A stretch of DNA of 12,624 nucleotides from Roseicyclus sp965662675 (GTDB lineage: Bacteria > Pseudomonadota > Alphaproteobacteria > Rhodobacterales > Rhodobacteraceae): assembly GCF_965662675.1 (NCBI RefSeq), contig NZ_CBFIIK010000084.1:1-12624 (forward strand), read 5' to 3'. Shown piece by piece: positions 1 through 7,145 of the stretch (position 1 is the stretch's first letter; every line of letters begins with the position of its first letter). The translations under genes were made by a program, and so were the position numbers. Under the pieces are notes generated by a model. It worked only from the letters and a program-made list of their open reading frames with translations, was not told where the DNA came from and did not search any database.

Positions 1-1830
1 AGCCGTTGCACGAATGAAGAGACCTATCTGGTCCAAAAACTGACGCGGGCGGTGTTTCTCAACAACAATACCGATACCTGTGCGCGGGTCTGCCATTCAC
101 CCACGGGCTATGGTCTGGGCCAGACCTTCGGCACCTCGGCGGGGACGCAGAATTTCGATAGCGTGGCGCAGGCAAATGTGGTCGTGGTGATCGGGGCGAA
201 CCCGACCGATGGGCATCCGGTTTTCGCAAGCCGTCTGAAAAAGCGGCTGCGCGCAGGCGCCAAGCTGATCGTGATCGACCCGCGCCGGATCGATCTGGTC
301 AAGACACCCCATATCGAAGCGGCCCATCACCTGGCGCTGCGCCCCGGCACCAATGTGGCGGTCGTCACCGCCATGGCGCATGTGATCGTGACCGAAAAGC
401 TTTATGATGAGGCCTTTATCCGCGACCGCTGCGATTGGGACGAATTCCAAGAATACGCGGAATTCGTGAGTGATGTGCGCCATTCCCCCGAGATGACCGA
501 GATCCTGACGGGCGTTGCGGCCGAGGAATTGCGCGGGGCGGCAAGGCTTTATGCCACGGGCGGCAATGGGGCGGTCTATTACGGGCTGGGCGTGACCGAG
601 CATAGCCAAGGTTCCACAACCGTCATGGCGATTGCCAATCTTGCGATGATGACCGGCAATATCGGGCGCGAAGGCGTGGGGGTGAACCCGCTGCGCGGCC
701 AGAACAATGTGCAAGGCTCTTGCGACATGGGGTCGTTCCCGCACGAATTGCCGGGCTATCGCCATGTGAAGGGTGCCGAGGTGCGTGCGGTTTTCGAGAG
801 TGCTTGGGGGGTGGAAATAGACCCCGAGCCGGGGCTGCGCATTCCCAACATGCTCGATGCGGCCGTTTCGGGGCAGTTCAAGGGTCTTTACTGTCAGGGT
901 GAGGATATCTTGCAATCCGACCCAGACACCCGCCATGTCGCGGCGGGCCTGGCGGCGATGGAATGTGTGATCGTCCATGATCTGTTTCTGAACGAGACGG
1001 CGAATTACGCCCATGTCTTCCTGCCCGGTTCGACCTTTCTGGAAAAGGATGGCACCTTCACCAATGCGGAACGTCGCATCAACCGGGTGCGCAAGGTCAT
1101 GGCGCCGCGCAACGGCTATGCGGATTGGGAGATCACCCAGTTGCTGGCCAATGCGATGCTAGCCGCCGAGGATCGGCCTTTGTGGCATTACACCCACCCG
1201 TCCCAGATCATGGAAGAGATCGCGGCCACGACCCCCGGTTTTGCAAATGTCGATTACGCCATGCTGGAAGAAAAGGGATCGGTCCAGTGGCCCTGTAATG
1301 ATGCCAATCCCGAAGGCTCGCCCATCATGCATGTCGATGGTTTCGTGCGTGGCAAAGGGCGGTTCATCGTCACCGAATATATCGCGACCGAAGAGCGGAC
1401 GGGCCCGCGTTTCCCGCTGTTGCTCACAACGGGGCGAATCCTGAGCCAATACAATGTCGGTGCGCAGACGCGGCGGACGGAAAACACCGTTTGGCATTCC
1501 GAGGATGTGCTGGAGATACACCCCCATGACGCCGAAGTGCGTGGTGTGAAGGAGGGGGATTGGGTCAAGCTTGCCTCGCGCTCGGGCGAGACGAGCCTGC
1601 GCGCGCATCTGACGGACCGGGTCAGCCCCGGTGTGGTCTACACCACATTCCACCACCCCACGACGCAGGCCAATGTGATTACTACCGATTATTCCGATTG
1701 GGCGACGAACTGTCCGGAATACAAGGTGACGGCGGTGCAGGTGGGGCTGTCGAACGGGCCGACGGATTGGCAAGAAAGCTATGAAGAACAGGCGCGCCTG
1801 TCGCGCCGTATCTTGCCGGCGGCGGAATGA
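1..1830 (+). CDS. fdsA: NAD-dependent formate dehydrogenase alpha subunit, molybdenum/bis-MGD catalytic subunit (5' partial)
   Basis: The reading frame is open from base 1 to a TGA at 1828-1830 (609 residues visible), so the gene begins upstream of the window. The GTG at 52 is internal, because codons 1-17 already match the family (RCTNEETYLVQKL). The protein oxidises formate to CO2 at a bis-molybdopterin guanine dinucleotide site in the cytoplasm and passes electrons via FeS clusters to the NAD/flavin subunits FdsB and FdsG. The molybdenum ligand lies in CARVCHSPTGYG: the second Cys (codon TGC at 91-93, followed by His) is the expected ligand, so this is a Cys and not a Sec enzyme. Further family blocks are GANPTDGHPVF, GQNNVQGSCDMG near residue 235, and the C-terminal molydopterin-binding domain starting around LLLTTGRILSQYNVG near residue 473. 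About 350 N-terminal residues carrying the ferredoxin-like FeS region should lie upstream. The stop overlaps the fdhD start (ATGA). Confidence 0.96.
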   Translation, partial: SRCTNEETYLVQKLTRAVFLNNNTDTCARVCHSPTGYGLGQTFGTSAGTQNFDSVAQANVVVVIGANPTDGHPVFASRLKKRLRAGAKLIVIDPRRIDLVKTPHIEAAHHLALRPGTNVAVVTAMAHVIVTEKLYDEAFIRDRCDWDEFQEYAEFVSDVRHSPEMTEILTGVAAEELRGAARLYATGGNGAVYYGLGVTEHSQGSTTVMAIANLAMMTGNIGREGVGVNPLRGQNNVQGSCDMGSFPHELPGYRHVKGAEVRAVFESAWGVEIDPEPGLRIPNMLDAAVSGQFKGLYCQGEDILQSDPDTRHVAAGLAAMECVIVHDLFLNETANYAHVFLPGSTFLEKDGTFTNAERRINRVRKVMAPRNGYADWEITQLLANAMLAAEDRPLWHYTHPSQIMEEIAATTPGFANVDYAMLEEKGSVQWPCNDANPEGSPIMHVDGFVRGKGRFIVTEYIATEERTGPRFPLLLTTGRILSQYNVGAQTRRTENTVWHSEDVLEIHPHDAEVRGVKEGDWVKLASRSGETSLRAHLTDRVSPGVVYTTFHHPTTQANVITTDYSDWATNCPEYKVTAVQVGLSNGPTDWQESYEEQARLSRRILPAAE

Positions 1831-2636
1831 GGGCGAGCCGCTCCATATCGGCGCGGGCCTTGGGGCCTGAGGGGGTGCGCGAGATCGCGCGGTCCTTGCC
1901 CGAGGAGGTGGCGGTGGCCGTCACCTGTAACGGCTCGACCCAAGCCGTGATGATGTGCAGCCCCGCCGATCTGACGGATTTCGCCCGCGGCTTTGCCGTG
2001 ACCGAAGGCTATGCAAGGCACGATCAGATCGAGCGCATCGAATTGGTGGAGTTGGCGCAAGGGATCGAGGCACGGCTTTGGATCGCGCAAGAGGCCGCGG
2101 ATGCCTTGGGCGCGCGGCGGCGCATGATGTTGGGGCCTGTTGGCTGTGGGCTGTGCGGGATCGACAGTCTCGAGCAGGCGATGCGCGATCTGCCGCGATT
2201 GGATTGTACATTGCAGCTTGATTGGGCCGAGGCAACGGCCGCGGTCGAGGCGTTACGCGCCCATCAGCCCTTGCATGATCTGACCCATGCCGTGCATGCG
2301 GCGGGGTTCTTGGTGCCGGGCCGTGGCATCATCTGTGCGCGTGAGGATGTGGGCCGGCATAATGCGCTCGACAAGTTGATCGGGGCTTTGATGCAAGCGG
2401 GCATCGACCCTGCCAGCGGTGCGATTGTGATGACCAGCCGGGTATCGGTCGAGCTGGTGCAAAAGGCCGTGGTGGCGGGCTGCCCGGTCCTGTTGGCGGT
2501 TTCTGCGCCGACGGCGCAGGCCTTGCGCTTGGCCGAAGATGCCGGGCTGAGCGTGGCCGGTTTCGCGCGTGGTGGCCGGATCGAGATTTTTACCCATCCC
2601 GAACGTATCCTTGGAGGAAACGTCGATGTCGCATGA
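1827..2636 (+). CDS. fdhD: Formate dehydrogenase accessory sulfurtransferase FdhD (FdsC)
   Basis: This 269-residue protein matches the FdhD family in length and motifs. FdhD receives sulfur from a cysteine desulfurase and transfers it to the molybdenum cofactor before insertion into formate dehydrogenase; without it the enzyme is inactive. The visible hallmarks are the CxxC pair in GPVGCGLCG (Cys107 and Cys110) used for sulfur transfer, the block EDVGRHNALDK at about 173-183, and TSRVSVELVQKA further on. The ATG at 1827 overlaps the fdsA stop by four bases (ATGA), implying translational coupling. The position directly after fdsA is that of fdsC in the fdsGBACD operon of Rhodobacter capsulatus and relatives. 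Nothing is missing or broken. The 3' end overlaps the start of fdsD by 11 bases. Confidence 0.96.
   Translation: MRASRSISARALGPEGVREIARSLPEEVAVAVTCNGSTQAVMMCSPADLTDFARGFAVTEGYARHDQIERIELVELAQGIEARLWIAQEAADALGARRRMMLGPVGCGLCGIDSLEQAMRDLPRLDCTLQLDWAEATAAVEALRAHQPLHDLTHAVHAAGFLVPGRGIICAREDVGRHNALDKLIGALMQAGIDPASGAIVMTSRVSVELVQKAVVAGCPVLLAVSAPTAQALRLAEDAGLSVAGFARGGRIEIFTHPERILGGNVDVA
2613..2618 (+). promoter_or_regulatory. Ribosome binding site deciding the fdsD start
   Basis: GGAGGA lies 7 bases before the ATG at 2626 and inside the last codons of fdhD. It selects the 67-residue fdsD over the 86-residue frame that would open at 2569. Confidence 0.75.
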
Positions 2637-2829
2637 CAAACTCATTCGCATGGCCAACCAGATCGCAGGGTTCTTCGCGACCCAGCCGGGCAGGGATCAG
2701 GCCGAGCGGGTCGCCGCCCACCTCAAGGATTTCTGGGGGCCTGAGATGCGCGCAGCGCTCAAGGCCGAGGCCAAGGTTCATGAGGCAGAGCTTGACGATC
2801 TGGTGCGACGCGCCTTGCCTTTGATTTAG
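2626..2829 (+). CDS. fdsD: Formate dehydrogenase delta subunit FdsD
   Basis: This 67-residue protein starts MSHDKLIRMANQIAGFF and carries the block HLKDFWGPEMR, both typical of the short FdsD/formate dehydrogenase delta family. It is a small cytoplasmic protein required, in organisms with the FdsABG complex, for producing active enzyme; it is not a redox subunit. The ATG at 2626 is preferred over an in-frame upstream start at 2569 because a good Shine-Dalgarno (GGAGGA, 2613-2618) sits 7 bases ahead and because the family begins with this MSHDKL-like sequence. The first 11 bases overlap the end of fdhD. It closes the operon: the next gene begins 167 bases downstream. Confidence 0.93.
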   Translation: MSHDKLIRMANQIAGFFATQPGRDQAERVAAHLKDFWGPEMRAALKAEAKVHEAELDDLVRRALPLI

Positions 2830-2866
2830 GGCGGCCGGGGTTTCGAAGCCGCCGTCCCGGCGGGGT
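2830..2866 (+). terminator. Weak GC-rich hairpin after fdsD, possible operon terminator
   Basis: Directly after the fdsD stop there are two mutually exclusive stems: GGCGGC (2830-2835) with GCCGCC (2848-2853), and CCGCC (2849-2853) with GGCGG (2859-2863) over a 5-base loop. Only three T residues follow, so intrinsic termination would be weak. The pairing is seen in the sequence; its role is inferred. Confidence 0.3.
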
Positions 2867-2996
2867 TTGCAATCGGTATCGCCACAGCCATAGCACCACG
2901 CACCCCCTTGCTTTGGCCTATTGATGCCCGTCAACCCGCTGGCCGCGCGCTTCGGCTATCGCTTTTGCCTGTCGTTTCCCGCGCAGGACATCAGCC

Positions 2997-3575
2997 ATGG
3001 ATCAGCCCGAAACCGCGCCACGGCGCGTGCATGTGATCGACATTCCCGAGGCGGTCGGTATTTTCGACCGGCGCGAAGACCTTCAGGCCGCGATCTATGA
3101 TCTGCGCATCTTGGGGTTCAGCCGCCACGATATCAGCCTTTTGGCGCGCCAAGAGGTGCTGGAGCAGAAATTGGGCCGTGCCTATTGGCGGGCGGATGAG
3201 CTGGCCGATGATCCACGCGCACCGCGGGCGGCCTTTGTCTCGGAGGATGCGATCGGCGCATTGGAGGGCAGTATCGCGGGCGGCTTTTTCTACGTCGGGT
3301 CGATGATCGCGATGGCGGCGCTGTTGGGGCCTGCTAGCACATTGGCGGCATCCATCGCGGCGATTGCCATTGGCGGGACGCCTGCAGCGGTGTTGGGGGT
3401 CTTGCTGGCCCGGCGTGCGGCGCTGCCACATCAACGCAACTATGCAGCCCAGCTGGCCCATGGCGGGATGTTGCTATGGGTGCGGGTGCGCGACGAGGCG
3501 CATCGCGAGATGGCCGTCAAGATCTTGCACGGCCATTCCGGGCGCGAGGTTCATGTACATGGCTGGAGCAACTGA
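2997..3575 (+). CDS. Uncharacterised membrane-associated protein with YflT/DUF1269-like N-terminus
   Basis: This is a 192-residue protein of no assigned function. Residues 12-50 (AVGIFDRREDLQAAIYDL, then FSRHDISLLA) resemble the beta-alpha-beta start of the general-stress YflT/DUF1269-type domain, in which a short ferredoxin-like module precedes a glycine-rich membrane hairpin. Two hydrophobic Gly/Ala-rich segments follow, at about 92-110 and 114-138, separated by a short GPAST turn. A soluble C-terminal tail of about 45 residues ends in VHVHGWSN. The ATG at 2997 has AGGA at 2985-2988, 8 bases ahead. The gene stands alone: fdsD ends 167 bases upstream, and it converges on the cold-shock gene across a hairpin terminator. 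A link to formate metabolism is not shown. Being a gene is well supported by codon usage and the RBS; the family call is tentative. Confidence 0.82.
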   Translation: MDQPETAPRRVHVIDIPEAVGIFDRREDLQAAIYDLRILGFSRHDISLLARQEVLEQKLGRAYWRADELADDPRAPRAAFVSEDAIGALEGSIAGGFFYVGSMIAMAALLGPASTLAASIAAIAIGGTPAAVLGVLLARRAALPHQRNYAAQLAHGGMLLWVRVRDEAHREMAVKILHGHSGREVHVHGWSN

Positions 3576-3595
3576 CGCAGCGCATGGCGCATGAA

Positions 3596-3618
3596 AAAGG
3601 GCGCCATTGGCGCCCTTT
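3596..3618 (-). terminator. Rho-independent terminator of the cold-shock gene (possibly bidirectional)
   Basis: A perfect 10-bp stem AAAGGGCGCC (3596-3605) / GGCGCCCTTT (3609-3618) encloses a 3-base loop ATT. Read on the minus strand, the stem runs into five T residues (complement of 3594-3598), the classical intrinsic terminator form for the cold-shock gene that ends at 3642. On the plus strand only TTT follows, so termination of the gene ending at 3575 would be weaker. Confidence 0.85.
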
Positions 3619-3641
3619 GAGGGATCGTGATATTCGGCTGC

Positions 3642-3848
3642 TCAGAGCAGTTCGATATTCACGGCGCTTTCGCGGCCATCGCGGCCTTTTTCGAGGTCGA
3701 ATTTGACCTTCTGGTTGTCGGCGAGGCCGGTCAGGCCCGAGCGCTCGACGCCAGAGATGTGAACGAATACGTCCTTGGCACCGCCATCGGGTGCGATAAA
3801 GCCGTAGCCTTTGGTCGTGTTGAACCATTTCACGGTGCCAGTGGCCAT
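3642..3848 (-). CDS. cspA: Cold-shock domain protein (CspA family)
   Basis: This 68-residue single cold-shock domain is full length for the family. It has the KWFN start (7-10), RNP1 as KGYGFI (13-18) and RNP2 as VFVHI (27-31), the aromatic surface that binds single-stranded RNA and DNA. Such proteins act in the cytoplasm as RNA chaperones that melt mRNA structure; whether this copy is induced by cold, stationary phase or is constitutive cannot be told from the sequence. The ATG (complement of 3846-3848) has AGGAGA 7 bases upstream. The gene is monocistronic, ends in a strong hairpin terminator, and has a leader containing a hairpin at 3873-3894. The paralogue number, and so the exact csp letter, is not determinable. 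Confidence 0.95.
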   Translation of the reverse strand: MATGTVKWFNTTKGYGFIAPDGGAKDVFVHISGVERSGLTGLADNQKVKFDLEKGRDGRESAVNIELL

Positions 3849-3855
3849 AACCGTG

Positions 3856-3861
3856 TCTCCT
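3856..3861 (-). promoter_or_regulatory. Ribosome binding site of the cold-shock gene
   Basis: The complement reads AGGAGA, 7 bases upstream of the ATG. It lies 11 bases downstream of the base of the leader hairpin at 3873-3894, so leader folding could influence access to it. Confidence 0.7.
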
Positions 3862-3872
3862 GTCAGTTACAC

Positions 3873-3894
3873 GCTGCCCGCACCATGCGGCAGC
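3873..3894 (-). other. Hairpin in the cold-shock gene leader
   Basis: GCTGCC (3873-3878) pairs with GGCAGC (3889-3894), then after one bulged C at 3879, GCA pairs with TGC over a CCA loop. It lies about 25 bases before the start codon on the minus strand, where csp mRNAs often carry structured leaders. The pairing is seen; any regulatory role is inference. Confidence 0.4.
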
Positions 3895-4008
3895 CCGGCG
3901 TCACCCATGCAAGATCGAGAGCACAAGCTTCGCATCGCGGCGAAAGACAGGGGTCGATAGAGTAGAGATAGCCTGTCACTTATGCCCGTTTTCCAATCGA
4001 AAGTAAAG

Positions 4009-4014
4009 TATGAT
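4009..4014 (+). promoter_or_regulatory. Candidate -10 element for the phosphotransacylase-acetate kinase run
   Basis: TATGAT matches the sigma-70 -10 consensus at five of six positions, in an AT-richer patch about 100 bases before the ATG. No good -35 hexamer sits at the right spacing, so the call is weak. Confidence 0.25.
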
Positions 4015-4101
4015 GGGATCGGGGCGCGCAAGAGCGGCATGATCTGCATCAAGGCCATGACCGGGTTTGGCGCATTAGCCTGGGCCTGTCGTGCCGCAGT
4101 T

Positions 4102-4107
4102 GAGGGA
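4102..4107 (+). promoter_or_regulatory. Ribosome binding site deciding the phosphotransacylase start
   Basis: GAGGGA lies 6 bases before the ATG at 4114. It supports this start over the in-frame ATG at 3982, which has no purine-rich site ahead of it. Confidence 0.7.
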
Positions 4108-4113
4108 AGCATC

Positions 4114-5493
4114 ATGACCAGCCTGACCAGCACCCCCTACGACGCCTTGCGCATTGGGCAAGAGGCGACGATCACGCGGCTTTGCCGGGCTGAGGATTTG
4201 ATCGTCTTCTCCCATGCCAGCGGGAGCTTGAACCCGCTGCATCTGCCCAATCACGACGGGGATGGCGATGGCCGTGTCGAGGCATTGGCGCCTGCCGCAT
4301 GGATCGCGGCCCTGATCGCGGGGGTGGTCGGCAATCATTTGCCGGGGCCCGGCACCGTTTATCGCAGCGAGAGCCTGCGCTTTGTCGGTCAAGCGCAGGC
4401 CGGTGACAGCCTGCACACGAAGGTGCGGGTCGCGCAAAAGTTGGCCGGTCATGCGGTGCGCCTTGCGGTATCGGTCGAGGGGCCAGCAGGGCGTGTCGCG
4501 GAAGGCGAGGTTGAGGTGAGCGCACCCGCGTTGCGACATCGCTTCGATGATCTTTCGGTGCCCGGTTTGGTCGTGCAATCACACCGCCATTTCGATGCGC
4601 TGATCGCACGCGCCGAAGACTTGCCCGCGCTGCCCGTGATCGTCATCTGCCCGGAAAGTGCCGATGCGGTCATGGGCGCGGTGCAGGCGCGCGATCATGG
4701 GCTGATCGCGCCGCTTTTCGTGGGCGCCCCCGACAAGATCGCCGCCGCCGCCGCCGAAGCTGGTGTGGATATCGCGGAGATCGAGATCGTGGCGGTGCCC
4801 GATCACCGCGCCGCCGCCCTGCGTGCGGTCGCGCTGATCCACGAAGGGCGCGGGCGCGCCTTGATGAAAGGGCATTTGCATACCGACGAGATGCTGCACG
4901 CGATCTTGAAGAAAGAGGGCGGTCTGCGCACCAACCGCCGCCTGACCCATGTTTTCGTGATGGATGTGCCGGGGCAAGATCAATTGCTCTTCGTCACCGA
5001 TGCGGCGATCAACATCGCCCCCGATCTGGGTTGCAAGGTCTCGATCGTGCAAAACGCCATCGACCTGGCTGTGTCCCTTGGGGTGGCGCGGCCCAAGGTC
5101 GGTATCCTGTCGGCTGTCGAAACGGTGACGACGGCGATCCCTTCGACGCTGGATGCCGCGATCTTGGCCAAGATGGCCGAGCGCGGCCAGATCACCGGCG
5201 GCGATGTCGATGGGCCTTTGGCAATGGATAATGCCGTCGATCCGGGGGCCGCGCGTGCCAAGGGGCTGACCGGGCTGGTCGCGGGGCGGGCCGATATCTT
5301 GGTCGCGCCCAATCTCGAGGCGGGCAACATGATCGCCAAGGAATTGAGCTTTCTTGCCCATGCCGAGGCTGCGGGCGTGGTCATGGGGGCGCAGGTACCG
5401 GTCATCTTGACCAGCCGGGCCGACAGCGTGCGGGCGCGTCTGGCCTCTTGCGCGGTGGCGGTGATCTTGGCTGCGCCTGCGCGATGCGGCTGA
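4114..5493 (+). CDS. MaoC-like / phosphate acyltransferase (Pta/Ptb) fusion protein
   Basis: This 459-residue protein has two domains. Residues about 1-140 form a MaoC/hot-dog hydratase-like domain (ASGSLNPLHLPN at 35-46, then NHLPGPGTVY and a FVGQAQAGD strand). Residues about 155-459 form a phosphotransacylase of the Pta/Ptb family (PF01515) that exchanges CoA for phosphate on short acyl groups; visible motifs are MKGHLHTDEML from 251, LTHVFVMD around 277-284, TDAAINIAPDL from 295 and DGPLAMDNAV. The fusion is annotated elsewhere as bifunctional enoyl-CoA hydratase/phosphate acetyltransferase. The catalytic Asp expected two residues before the Asn-Pro of the hydratase motif (SGDxNPxH) is Ser38 here, while His43 is kept, so hydratase activity is doubtful. 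The acyl chain preference is not readable; the second half looks more Ptb-like than long Pta. The stop overlaps the acetate kinase start by 10 bases. Confidence 0.92.
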   Translation: MTSLTSTPYDALRIGQEATITRLCRAEDLIVFSHASGSLNPLHLPNHDGDGDGRVEALAPAAWIAALIAGVVGNHLPGPGTVYRSESLRFVGQAQAGDSLHTKVRVAQKLAGHAVRLAVSVEGPAGRVAEGEVEVSAPALRHRFDDLSVPGLVVQSHRHFDALIARAEDLPALPVIVICPESADAVMGAVQARDHGLIAPLFVGAPDKIAAAAAEAGVDIAEIEIVAVPDHRAAALRAVALIHEGRGRALMKGHLHTDEMLHAILKKEGGLRTNRRLTHVFVMDVPGQDQLLFVTDAAINIAPDLGCKVSIVQNAIDLAVSLGVARPKVGILSAVETVTTAIPSTLDAAILAKMAERGQITGGDVDGPLAMDNAVDPGAARAKGLTGLVAGRADILVAPNLEAGNMIAKELSFLAHAEAAGVVMGAQVPVILTSRADSVRARLASCAVAVILAAPARCG

Positions 5494-6656
5494 TCTTGAC
5501 GCTCAATGCGGGGTCAAGCTCGCTCAAGGCGGCGCTTTACGACGGCGCGGCCGATCTTGCCGTGGCGCGGGTCACGGTGTCGGCGCTTGGCGATGATGCG
5601 CGACTGGCGCTGACCACCGATGGCCAGACGCAAGAGCGCGCGATCGGACAGGCCGATCACGCCCGTGCCTTTGCCGCACTTCGCACGGCCTTGGCGCCGA
5701 TGATGGGGCCGGGTGGGCCTGTGGCGATCGGGCACCGGATCGTGCATGGCGGTGCCGAGATCGACGGGCCGCGGCTGTTGACGCCGCCGTTGATCGCCAT
5801 GTTGAAGCGGTTGGTGCCGCTTGCGCCGCTCCATCAGCCGCATAACCTTGCGCTGATCCGCGCCGCGACCAAGGCCTTTCCGCAAGCGGTGCAGGTCGGC
5901 GCATTCGACACGGCCTTTCACCGTGGCCATGACTGGGTGAATGACACCTATGCCTTGCCGCGGCGCTATTTCGATCAAGGCATCAGGCGCTATGGCTTTC
6001 ACGGACTGAGCTATGCCTTTATCGCCGCCCATCTCGCGCAAACCCGGCCGGACCTGGCCGATGGGCGCCTGATCGTGGCCCATCTTGGCAACGGGGCCTC
6101 GCTTTGCGCGATCAAGGGGGGGCGCTCGGTTGCATCGAGCATGGGGTTCTCGGCGCTCGATGGTCTGCCCATGGGCACAAGGGTGGGTCAGATCGACCCC
6201 GGTGTGCTGCTTTACCTGATGGGCCAAGGGATGGATCAGGCCGCGCTGATGCAGCTGCTCTATTCCGAAAGCGGGCTGAAGGGGTTGTCGGGTATCAGTC
6301 ACGACATGCGGGTGCTGTTGGCCGCGGAGTCGCCCGCCGCTGATGCGGCGATCGCCTATTTCTGCGCGCGTTTGGCCCAAGAAATCGGTGGCTTGGCCGC
6401 CGTGCTGGGCGGGATCGACGGGCTGATCTTTACCGGTGGCATCGGTCAGAATGCCGCCCCCATCCGTGGCTTGGCGCTGGAAAAGCTGGCCTTTCTCGGG
6501 CTGGTGGTGGATGAGGGTGCGAATGCCGCGAATGAGCCAACAATTGGCAAGGGCAAGGTGCCGATCCTTGTCACGGCGACGGATGAAGAACAGATGATCG
6601 CGGCAGCGGTGCGTGAGGTGCTCTTGGCAGGGCCAATTGAAGGAAAGCCGGTGTAA
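5484..6656 (+). CDS. ackA: Acetate kinase (acyl-phosphate to ATP)
   Basis: This 390-residue ASKHA-fold kinase is near the usual family length of about 400. It reversibly makes ATP and acetate from acetyl phosphate and ADP in the cytoplasm, and with the preceding phosphotransacylase forms the acyl-CoA/acyl-P/carboxylate route. Family residues are present: Asn8 in LNAGSSSLK, Arg85 in GHRIVHGG, Asp142 in FDTAFH, His173 in RRYGFHGLSY, Arg233 in LPMGTRVGQIDPG, and the C-terminal FTGGIGQN and TATDEEQ blocks. The ATG at 5484 is chosen because the mature family begins a few residues before NAGSSS; upstream in-frame codons to 5448 lie inside the preceding gene. The start overlaps the previous stop by 10 bases, pointing to coupled translation. 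Propionate or butyrate cannot be excluded as substrates. Confidence 0.95.
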   Translation: MRLILTLNAGSSSLKAALYDGAADLAVARVTVSALGDDARLALTTDGQTQERAIGQADHARAFAALRTALAPMMGPGGPVAIGHRIVHGGAEIDGPRLLTPPLIAMLKRLVPLAPLHQPHNLALIRAATKAFPQAVQVGAFDTAFHRGHDWVNDTYALPRRYFDQGIRRYGFHGLSYAFIAAHLAQTRPDLADGRLIVAHLGNGASLCAIKGGRSVASSMGFSALDGLPMGTRVGQIDPGVLLYLMGQGMDQAALMQLLYSESGLKGLSGISHDMRVLLAAESPAADAAIAYFCARLAQEIGGLAAVLGGIDGLIFTGGIGQNAAPIRGLALEKLAFLGLVVDEGANAANEPTIGKGKVPILVTATDEEQMIAAAVREVLLAGPIEGKPV

Positions 6657-7114
6657 TGATGCGGATGCTCCTGATCTTGTCGATCATCTTGGTGCTGGCG
6701 GTGCTCGCTGGTGCCGTGTGGTTTCGCGTCGTGCCGATGCCGGCCGCGCAATGGCATGTGGAGCCTGCGCGCGTCATCCCTCCGTCCAGTCCGAATTTCG
6801 CACTGCGTGTGGGGGCGGATGCACCGGTGTTCACGCAAAGCCCCGCTGTGATCGCGGAAATTCTGTCTCGGATCGCCGATGATGCAGGTGCCAAGCCGAT
6901 CGCGGGCAGCCCTGCGGAGGGCCATGTCAGCTATGTTCTGCGCTCCGCCTTGATGGGTTTTCCCGATGTCGTTTCGATCCGCATTATACCCGAGGGGGCA
7001 GGCACGCGGGTCGAGATATTCTCGCGCTCGCGCTATGGTTACAGCGATCTTGGGGTCAATGCCGCGCGGGTCGCGGCCTGGGTCGGGGCGCTGGGCGCGC
7101 AGACAGGGCCTTGA
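6656..7114 (+). CDS. DUF1499 family membrane-anchored protein
   Basis: This 152-residue protein has an N-terminal hydrophobic helix at about residues 4-24, without a clear signal peptidase site, so it is probably an anchor. A DUF1499-type domain follows, recognised by YVLRSALMGFPDVVSIRI, the SRSRYGYSDLGVN block and a trailing RVAAW helix. The function of DUF1499 is not known. The bulk of the protein is expected outside the inner membrane. The ATG at 6656 shares its A with the acetate kinase TAA (TAATG), and a second ATG follows at 6659, so translation is probably coupled to ackA. The next gene, prfA, starts 31 bases downstream, making this the link between the acyl-phosphate genes and the translation-termination genes. 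Confidence 0.88.
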   Translation: MMRMLLILSIILVLAVLAGAVWFRVVPMPAAQWHVEPARVIPPSSPNFALRVGADAPVFTQSPAVIAEILSRIADDAGAKPIAGSPAEGHVSYVLRSALMGFPDVVSIRIIPEGAGTRVEIFSRSRYGYSDLGVNAARVAAWVGALGAQTGP

Positions 7115-7145
7115 CCGCGCGGCTGCACAGGGTCACATCGCGCCC

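Larger units (their letters stand above)
3849..4113. other. Divergent intergenic region between the cold-shock and phosphotransacylase genes
   Basis: These 265 bases must hold both promoters. On the minus side they contain the RBS and leader hairpin of the cold-shock gene. On the plus side there is a TATGAT hexamer at 4009-4014 that could serve as a -10 element, and a Shine-Dalgarno GAGGGA at 4102-4107. I find no convincing -35 element for either direction. An in-frame extension of the downstream gene back to 3982 is not believed to be translated. Confidence 0.5.

Noticed and set aside
91..93. Possible selenocysteine formate dehydrogenase
   Set aside because: The molybdenum ligand codon is TGC (Cys), not TGA, and no in-frame TGA occurs before the normal stop.
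97..1014. 305-codon open frame antisense to fdsA
   Set aside because: It mirrors the high-GC codon bias of fdsA, has no recognisable family and no supporting Shine-Dalgarno.
3627..3965. 112-codon plus-strand frame over the cold-shock gene
   Set aside because: It is the antisense image of a certain cold-shock gene and crosses that gene's own leader.
3982..4113. Longer start of the phosphotransacylase fusion at the ATG at 3982
   Set aside because: The 44 extra codons show no family match and no ribosome binding site; the ATG at 4114 has GAGGGA at good spacing.
4741..4758. Run of GCC triplets as a possible microsatellite
   Set aside because: It encodes an alanine stretch within the phosphotransacylase domain and is ordinary for high-GC coding DNA.
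4579..5361. 260-codon frame antisense to the phosphotransacylase domain
   Set aside because: This is the usual GC-rich antisense shadow; its composition is unlike the neighbouring proteins and no motif is seen.
6966..7145. Sixty-codon N-terminal extension of release factor 1
   Set aside because: It lies inside the DUF1499 gene in another frame and is Arg/Ser-rich shadow sequence; RF1 starts at 7146.
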